From positions 1 to 10,212 of the forward strand of contig CAZZKE010000088.1 of NCBI GenBank assembly GCA_964655005.1: a stretch of 10,212 nucleotides of DNA, in the 5' to 3' direction. The DNA is from CAZZKE01 sp964655005. Its GTDB lineage: Bacteria; Pseudomonadota; Alphaproteobacteria; Rhodospirillales; JABHCV01. The translations under genes and the position numbers were made by a program. How positions within the stretch are numbered: the first letter of the stretch is position 1; every line of letters begins with the position of its first letter. Shown in pieces: positions 6,044 through 10,212 of this stretch. The notes below the pieces were generated by a model. The model did no database searches, was not told where the DNA came from, and was given only the letters and a program-made list of their open reading frames with translations.

Positions 6044-6801
6044 TCGATCAAACGCCCCAGCGTCCGGGTCAGGCGGTCCAGGTCGGCGGCTGCCGATAAT
6101 CGGTGGTCGCCGTTCTTGACCAGCGTTACCTCGACATCGTCCGAAAGCAGTTGTTGCTGCAACCTTAGCGCCGTCCGCCACGGCACGTCGTTATCTTTCA
6201 GGCCCTGAATCAGCCGTACCGGCATTGCCAGCGGGATCGTATCGTGCAACAGCAGATTATTGCGCCCGTCCTCGATCAGCCCCTTGGTGATTATGTATGG
6301 TTGTTCGCCGTAATCGGATGGAAAGGCGAAAAACCCGTCCCGTTCCAGGGCGGCGCGGTGGTCATCCTGCAATTCGCCCCGTATCAGGTCTTCGGTGAAG
6401 TCCGGCGCGGCGGCCAGGCCCAGCAGCCCGGCGATGCGGCGGCCAAGCTTCAGGGCCGCCAGCATCATGATCCAGCCGCCCATGGAAGACCCGACCAGCA
6501 CCTGCGGTCCGGCGGTCAGTCGTTCGATGGCGAAAACCGTGTCGTCGGTCCACGATCCGATAGTGCCCTGGGTAAATTCGCCCGACGACCGGCCATGTCC
6601 CTGGTAATCGAAGCGCAGAAACGGTATATCGCGTTGCCGGCACCAGGCGGCCACCGCCATCGCCTTGGTTCCGGTCATGTCGGACATGAAGCCGGGCAGG
6701 AAGACGACGCCGGGGCCGCCGCTGTTTCCTTCGCTGTAGTGGTATGCGATTGTCGCGCCGTCATCGCGTGATAATATGGACGGGGTGGGTAATTCGGTCA
6801 T
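6028..6801 (-). CDS. ABHD10-like alpha/beta hydrolase (serine hydrolase)
   Basis: A 257-residue cytosolic alpha/beta hydrolase with no signal peptide. The nucleophile elbow is GSSMGGW with Ser106. The acid is probably D203 in GLKDNDVPW (DxxVP pattern) and the base H233 in NGDHRLS, giving an intact triad. LPGFMSDMTGTKA (35-47) supplies the oxyanion-hole region, and RFDYQGHGRSSG (63-74) is the strand-4 motif. The order and wording of the blocks (RFDYxGxGxS, GSSxGGW, LLHDTIP, GLKDxxVPW, DHRL) closely match human mitochondrial ABHD10, which is reported as a protein S-depalmitoylase and acyl-glucuronide esterase. A thioesterase/esterase is therefore likely, with unknown natural substrate. ATG 6801 has AAGG about 8 nt upstream. 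It lies convergent with the SDR gene (16-nt overlap of coding ends) and divergent from the GT4 gene across 66 nt. Confidence 0.9.
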   Translation of the reverse strand: MTELPTPSILSRDDGATIAYHYSEGNSGGPGVVFLPGFMSDMTGTKAMAVAAWCRQRDIPFLRFDYQGHGRSSGEFTQGTIGSWTDDTVFAIERLTAGPQVLVGSSMGGWIMMLAALKLGRRIAGLLGLAAAPDFTEDLIRGELQDDHRAALERDGFFAFPSDYGEQPYIITKGLIEDGRNNLLLHDTIPLAMPVRLIQGLKDNDVPWRTALRLQQQLLSDDVEVTLVKNGDHRLSAAADLDRLTRTLGRLIDQLSS

Positions 6802-6867
6802 CGTCGGCCTTGCCGGTTAAAGACGCTGTTGCGGAATTTCCACCAAAGAATAGTGGACTGGGACGGA

Positions 6868-8034
6868 ATGGAATACAGTAAACAGCATCCCGATGCGACC
6901 GGGCGCATGGCGACGGTCATGCAGGTATTGCCGGCCCTGGTCCAGGGCGGGGTCGAACGGGGCGCGGTCGAAATTGCCGGCGCCATCGTCAAGGCCGGCG
7001 GCCGCGCCATCGTCGTTTCGTCCGGCGGCCCCATGGTCCATGATCTGACCAGGGCCGGGGCCGAACATGTGACCCTGCCGGTTCATAGCAAAAATCCGCT
7101 GACCATGTACCGCAACATCGGTCGACTGAAAAAATTGATCCTGGAATTCGGCGTCGATATTGTCCATGCCCGCTCCCGCGCCCCGGCATGGAGCGCCTGG
7201 CGGGCGGCGCACGACGCCGGCGTCCACTTCGTCACCACCTTTCATGGCGTGTATTCGGTGGGGAACCAGTTCAAGCGGCGCTACAATTCGGTAATGTGCC
7301 GCGGCGAACGGGTAATTGCCATTTCAGGTTTTATCGCCACCCACATCCGCCGCCTGTACGGGGTCGAGGCGTCGCGTATCCGGATCATTCCGCGCGGCGT
7401 CGATCTGAACCGTTTCGACCAGGCCCAGGTCAGCGCCGAACGGGTCGTCGCGCTGGCCGGCGCCTGGCGTCTGAGCGACGGGTTGCCGGTGGTCATGCTG
7501 CCGGGCAGGCTGACCCGCTGGAAGGGGCACAGGGTCTTCATCGAAGCCATCGCCCGGCTGGGCCGCCGCGATATAAGGTGCCTGCTGGTGGGTTCCCACC
7601 AGGGCCGGACCGGCTACAGGAACGAATTGGAGGAACTGATTAAACGGCACGATCTGGGCGAGATAGTGCGCATCGTGGAAGATTGCAGGGACATGCCGGC
7701 GGCCTATATGTTGAGCGATGTGGTGGTTTCGGCCTCGACCGATCCGGAAGCCTTCGGTCGGGTCGTCGCCGAGGCCCAGGCGCTGGGTCGCCCGGTTATC
7801 GCATCCGATCACGGCGGCGCCCGGGAAACGGTGATCGAAGGGAAAACCGGCTGGCTGGTGCCGCCCGGCGATGTTGCTGCCCTGAGGGACGCCATTGACC
7901 GCGCCTTAAATCTTGATGCCCCGGCCCGCAAGCGGATCGCGGTAGATGCGGTCAGGAATGTTCGTGAAAATTTTTCCAAGGCCGCCATGTGCGCCAAGAC
8001 ACTCGATATCTATAACGAAGTCCTGCGTCTGTGA
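6868..8034 (+). CDS. GT4-family (GT-B fold) glycosyltransferase, probably LPS or surface glycan synthesis
   Basis: A 388-residue retaining glycosyltransferase that would move a sugar from a nucleotide donor to a lipid- or glycan-bound acceptor at the inner face of the membrane. The N-terminal domain opens with TVMQVLPALVQGGVERGAVE (16-35); the GGVERG loop is typical of LPS-core GT4 enzymes. The donor-binding domain shows PGRLTRWKGH (212-221, with R214 and K219 contacting the diphosphate in relatives) and the EX7E motif, E294 and E302, in DPEAFGRVVAEAQALG. No transmembrane segment is seen. ATG 6868 is chosen over a TTG at 6829 because it follows GGGA/GGA purine-rich sequence and gives a normal family N-terminus; ATG 6907 is a possible shorter start. 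The stop TGA shares its A with the ATG of the next gene (TGATG), implying translational coupling with the GT9 enzyme. Confidence 0.92.
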   Translation: MEYSKQHPDATGRMATVMQVLPALVQGGVERGAVEIAGAIVKAGGRAIVVSSGGPMVHDLTRAGAEHVTLPVHSKNPLTMYRNIGRLKKLILEFGVDIVHARSRAPAWSAWRAAHDAGVHFVTTFHGVYSVGNQFKRRYNSVMCRGERVIAISGFIATHIRRLYGVEASRIRIIPRGVDLNRFDQAQVSAERVVALAGAWRLSDGLPVVMLPGRLTRWKGHRVFIEAIARLGRRDIRCLLVGSHQGRTGYRNELEELIKRHDLGEIVRIVEDCRDMPAAYMLSDVVVSASTDPEAFGRVVAEAQALGRPVIASDHGGARETVIEGKTGWLVPPGDVAALRDAIDRALNLDAPARKRIAVDAVRNVRENFSKAAMCAKTLDIYNEVLRL

Positions 8035-9017
8035 TGGCGATGACCGATGCAGCGGGCAGGGTTCTGGTTATCAAGCTGGCGGCGCTGGGCGATTTCGTCC
8101 AGGCGCTGGGGCCGTTCGCGGCGATTCGGGCGCACCATGGCAATGCGCATCTGGTGCTGCTGACCACCGAACCTTATCGGGAACTGGCCCGGGCGACCGG
8201 CCTGTTCGATGATATCTGGATCGATTCCCGGCCCAGGGGGCTCGACCTGAGGGCTTGGTCCGGCTTGCGCAAACGCCTGCGCGGCGGGAATTTCGAACGG
8301 ATCTACGACTTGCAGACCTCGGATCGCAGTTCGTTTTATTTTCACCTGCTCGCACCGGGGCCGAAGCCCGAATGGTCGGGTATCGCGGCGGGTTGTTCCC
8401 ACCGCCACGGCAACCCGGCCCGCGACGCCATGCACACCATCGATCGTCAGGCCGAGCAGTTGAAAATAACCGGAATCGTAAATGTTCCGTTGCCGGAAAC
8501 AACCCTGAACGGCAAGCCGTTCGAACCCGCCGACGATGCTTTTCTGGCAAATCTGGGTGTCGAGCCGCCGTTTGCCCTGATCGTTCCGGGCGGCGCCGCC
8601 CATCGCCCGGAAAAACGCTGGCCGGCGGCGCATTTCGCCGCCCTGGCTAATGGCCTGCGGGCCGACGGGGTGCGCCCGGTGCTGCTGGGGGCCGCGGATG
8701 AAGGCGGCACCCTGGCCGAACTGCGGCGGGCCTGTCCCGGGGCGGTCGATCTGGCCGGGCGCACCGGGCTGGTCGATGTGGTCCGTTTGGCCAGGGCCGC
8801 CGGAGCGGCCGTGGGCAACGATACCGGCCCCATGCACCTGATCGCCGCCGCCGGTTGCCCGGCGCTGGTGCTGTTTTCCGGGGCCTCCGATCCGGCGCTG
8901 TGCGGCCCGCGCGGGCCGCGGGTAAGGGTCCTGCGCCGCGAACCGCTGCGGGATTTAGCGGTCGAACGGGTCGCCGCCGCCATGAAAACCTTGGATAACC
9001 CCGGAATGCCCGCTTGA
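8034..9017 (+). CDS. GT9-family glycosyltransferase (ADP-heptose:LPS heptosyltransferase-like)
   Basis: A 327-residue GT-B glycosyltransferase of family 9, whose characterised members are inner-core LPS heptosyltransferases. The N-terminus RVLVIKLAALGDFVQAL (9-25) carries the conserved LGD, with D20 in the position of the proposed catalytic base. IVPGGAAHRPEKRWP (183-197) and NDTGPMHLIAAAG (262-274) are the donor-site signatures. I cannot tell whether the donor is ADP-heptose or another sugar, or whether this is a WaaC-, WaaF- or WaaQ-type enzyme, so no symbol is given. ATG 8034 overlaps the GT4 stop as TGATG; GTG 8031 and ATG 8040 are alternative starts in the same frame. The pair is probably one transcript acting on the same glycan. 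The TGA stop (9015-9017) lies inside the -35 box of the putative thrS promoter. Confidence 0.92.
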   Translation: MAMTDAAGRVLVIKLAALGDFVQALGPFAAIRAHHGNAHLVLLTTEPYRELARATGLFDDIWIDSRPRGLDLRAWSGLRKRLRGGNFERIYDLQTSDRSSFYFHLLAPGPKPEWSGIAAGCSHRHGNPARDAMHTIDRQAEQLKITGIVNVPLPETTLNGKPFEPADDAFLANLGVEPPFALIVPGGAAHRPEKRWPAAHFAALANGLRADGVRPVLLGAADEGGTLAELRRACPGAVDLAGRTGLVDVVRLARAAGAAVGNDTGPMHLIAAAGCPALVLFSGASDPALCGPRGPRVRVLRREPLRDLAVERVAAAMKTLDNPGMPA

Positions 9018-9041
9018 CAGGGGAATTGATCGTTCTACATT
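9014..9041 (+). promoter_or_regulatory. Probable thrS promoter overlapping the stop codon of the GT9 gene
   Basis: A perfect -35 TTGACA (9014-9019, preceded by C as in the alphaproteobacterial CTTGAC consensus) is followed after 16 nt by TACATT (9036-9041), 4 of 6 matches to the -10 consensus. The TGA inside the -35 is the stop codon of the upstream gene. A start near 9048 would give a leader of about 30 nt. TACAAT at 9052-9057 is a better -10 by sequence but has no -35 at proper spacing. The promoter would let thrS be expressed apart from the glycosyltransferases. Confidence 0.6.
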
Positions 9042-9045
9042 CCCC
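9020..9045. repeat. Inverted repeat GGGGAAT-N12-ATTCCCC within the thrS promoter
   Basis: Two perfect 7-nt arms, 9020-9026 and 9039-9045, separated by 12 nt. The left arm starts directly after the -35 box and the right arm overlaps the -10. That placement fits an operator. In read-through RNA from the GT9 gene the arms could instead form a stem-loop. No T-run follows the right arm, so a standard intrinsic terminator is unlikely. Confidence 0.5.
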
Positions 9046-9078
9046 CGCTGCTACAATAAATCTTAAACAAGAGCTTCC

Positions 9079-10212
9079 ATGGTCACAATTACCCTGCCCG
9101 ACGGCAGTCAACGCCAATTTGACGGCCCCGTTACCGGGGCCGCCGTCGCGGCGCAAATTGGTCCGGGCCTGGCCAAGGCGGCGCTGGCCGTGCGCGTTAA
9201 CGGGGTGCTGTGGGACCTGTCGCGCCCGATAGAGACCGACAGCGCCCTCGCCGTAATTACGGCAAAGGATGAAGAAGGACTGGAACTGCTGCGCCACGAC
9301 GCCGCCCATATTCTGGCCGAGGCGGCGAAGGAGCTTTATCCGGAAATTCAGGTGACCATCGGCCCGGCCATCGACAACGGCTTCTATTATGATTTTTCTA
9401 CGCAGACTCCATTCACCCCGGACGACCTGGAAAAGATCGAAGCCCGGATGCACGAAATAGTCCGGCGCGACGAGGAAATTACCCGTGAAGTCCGAGACCG
9501 CGATGCGGCGATCGAATTTTTCAAGGGCATCGGCGAGACCTACAAGGCGGAAATTATCGGCGACCTGCCGGAAACCGAAGAAATCACGCTCTATCGCCAG
9601 GGTGATTTTGTCGATCTGTGCCGGGGTCCGCACCTGCCTTCGACCGGCAAGCTGGGTAAATCGTTCAAGTTGATGAAATTGGCCGGGGCCTACTGGCGCG
9701 GCGATTCCAGAAACGAAATGCTGCAACGGGTCTACGGCACCGCCTGGCCCGACGATAAGCGGTTGCGAGGCTACCTGCATATGCTGGAAGAGGCCGAAAA
9801 ACGCGACCACCGGCGGCTCGGCCGCCAGATGGACCTGTTCCATTTTCAGGAAGAAGCCCAGGGCGGCGTGTTCTGGCACCCCAAGGGCTGGACCATTTAT
9901 CGCAAGCTGCAGGATTATATGCGCGCCCGCCTGGAAGGGGCCGGTTATGTCGAGGTCAATACCCCGGAAATGGTCGATCGTTCGCTGTGGGAGGCCTCGG
10001 GTCACTGGGAAAAATTCCGCGAACACATGTTCACGTCGGAATCCGAAGACCGGGTGCTGGCCATCAAACCCATGAACTGCCCCTGCCATGTGCAGATTTT
10101 CCGCCAGGGCAACACCAGCTACCGCGACCTGCCCCTGCGCATGGCCGAATTCGGCTCGTGCCATCGTAACGAGCCCTCGGGCGCCCTGCACGGCCTGATG
10201 CGGGTCCGCGCC
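9079..10212 (+). CDS. thrS: Threonyl-tRNA synthetase, N-terminal 378 residues (3' end outside window)
   Basis: Class II aminoacyl-tRNA synthetase that charges tRNA-Thr and edits mischarged Ser-tRNA. The frame is open to the right edge, so the end of the catalytic core and the anticodon-binding domain are outside. A TGS domain spans about 1-63 (MVTITLPDGS...). The editing domain follows, with H73 and H77 (HDAAH) plus C181 and H185 (DLCRGPH), the four expected editing-site residues. The catalytic domain begins near 245, with the helix RRLGRQMDLFHFQEEA, then zinc-ligand C334 in KPMNCPCH and class II motif 2 around R363 (FGSCHRNEPSGALHGLMRVR). Numbering coincides with E. coli ThrRS at these sites. 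Start ATG 9079 has a modest AAGAG (9069-9073) 5 nt upstream. It is preceded by its own probable promoter. No T-box-like leader is visible in the 61-nt gap. Confidence 0.97.
   Translation, partial: MVTITLPDGSQRQFDGPVTGAAVAAQIGPGLAKAALAVRVNGVLWDLSRPIETDSALAVITAKDEEGLELLRHDAAHILAEAAKELYPEIQVTIGPAIDNGFYYDFSTQTPFTPDDLEKIEARMHEIVRRDEEITREVRDRDAAIEFFKGIGETYKAEIIGDLPETEEITLYRQGDFVDLCRGPHLPSTGKLGKSFKLMKLAGAYWRGDSRNEMLQRVYGTAWPDDKRLRGYLHMLEEAEKRDHRRLGRQMDLFHFQEEAQGGVFWHPKGWTIYRKLQDYMRARLEGAGYVEVNTPEMVDRSLWEASGHWEKFREHMFTSESEDRVLAIKPMNCPCHVQIFRQGNTSYRDLPLRMAEFGSCHRNEPSGALHGLMRVRA

Noticed and set aside
6839..6857. TCCAC-N9-GTGGA hairpin just upstream of the GT4 start
   Set aside because: Only five pairs around a nine-base loop; easily expected by chance.
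8010..8837. A 275-codon minus-strand frame opposite the GT9 gene
   Set aside because: It lies wholly within the heptosyltransferase-like gene, which has intact donor-site motifs; no family features in the antisense product.
8647..10191. A 514-codon open frame on the minus strand opposite the GT9 gene and thrS
   Set aside because: It crosses two well-supported plus-strand genes and their promoter, and its translation has low-complexity Arg/Pro/Ala stretches. It is a codon-bias shadow.

Overview
The window looks like ordinary, gene-dense chromosome of a GC-rich alphaproteobacterium. The main reasons are a FzlA-type (GST-like) division protein, which is an alphaproteobacterial hallmark, an msrPQ pair, alphaproteobacterial-style GT4 and GT9 glycosyltransferases, and housekeeping polA and threonyl-tRNA synthetase genes at the two edges. 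I see no transposase, integrase, phage gene, CRISPR array, tRNA or rRNA. No obviously exotic multi-gene system is present.

Layout, left to right: (1) the 3' part of polA (DNA polymerase I), followed 10 nt later by a small protein of unknown function built from two similar halves. (2) A minus-strand msrP-msrQ operon for periplasmic methionine sulfoxide repair; its end overlaps the end of the small gene by 38 nt. (3) A plus-strand fzlA with a perfect TATAAT box so close to its ATG that the message may be leaderless. (4) A minus-strand CtBP-like D-2-hydroxyacid dehydrogenase fused in frame to a C-terminal domain of about 142 residues that I do not recognise. (5) A plus-strand YeeZ-like atypical SDR, separated from the dehydrogenase by 66 nt that contain a nested dyad. 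(6) A minus-strand ABHD10-like alpha/beta hydrolase whose end overlaps the SDR gene by 16 nt. (7) A plus-strand run of a GT4 glycosyltransferase, a GT9 (heptosyltransferase-type) glycosyltransferase coupled to it by TGATG, and thrS, which runs off the right edge. thrS appears to have its own promoter: the -35 TTGACA overlaps the stop codon of the GT9 gene and an inverted repeat fills the spacer.

Functionally the window mixes core information genes (polA, thrS), cell division (fzlA), envelope quality control (msrPQ), probable LPS or surface glycan assembly (GT4-GT9) and small-molecule enzymes (dehydrogenase fusion, SDR, hydrolase). Strands switch often and gaps are short; no gene-free stretch reaches 300 bases. 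The longest gap is 133 nt, between msrP and fzlA. The features most worth a second look are the dehydrogenase fusion domain, the two-repeat small protein and the thrS promoter/dyad arrangement.
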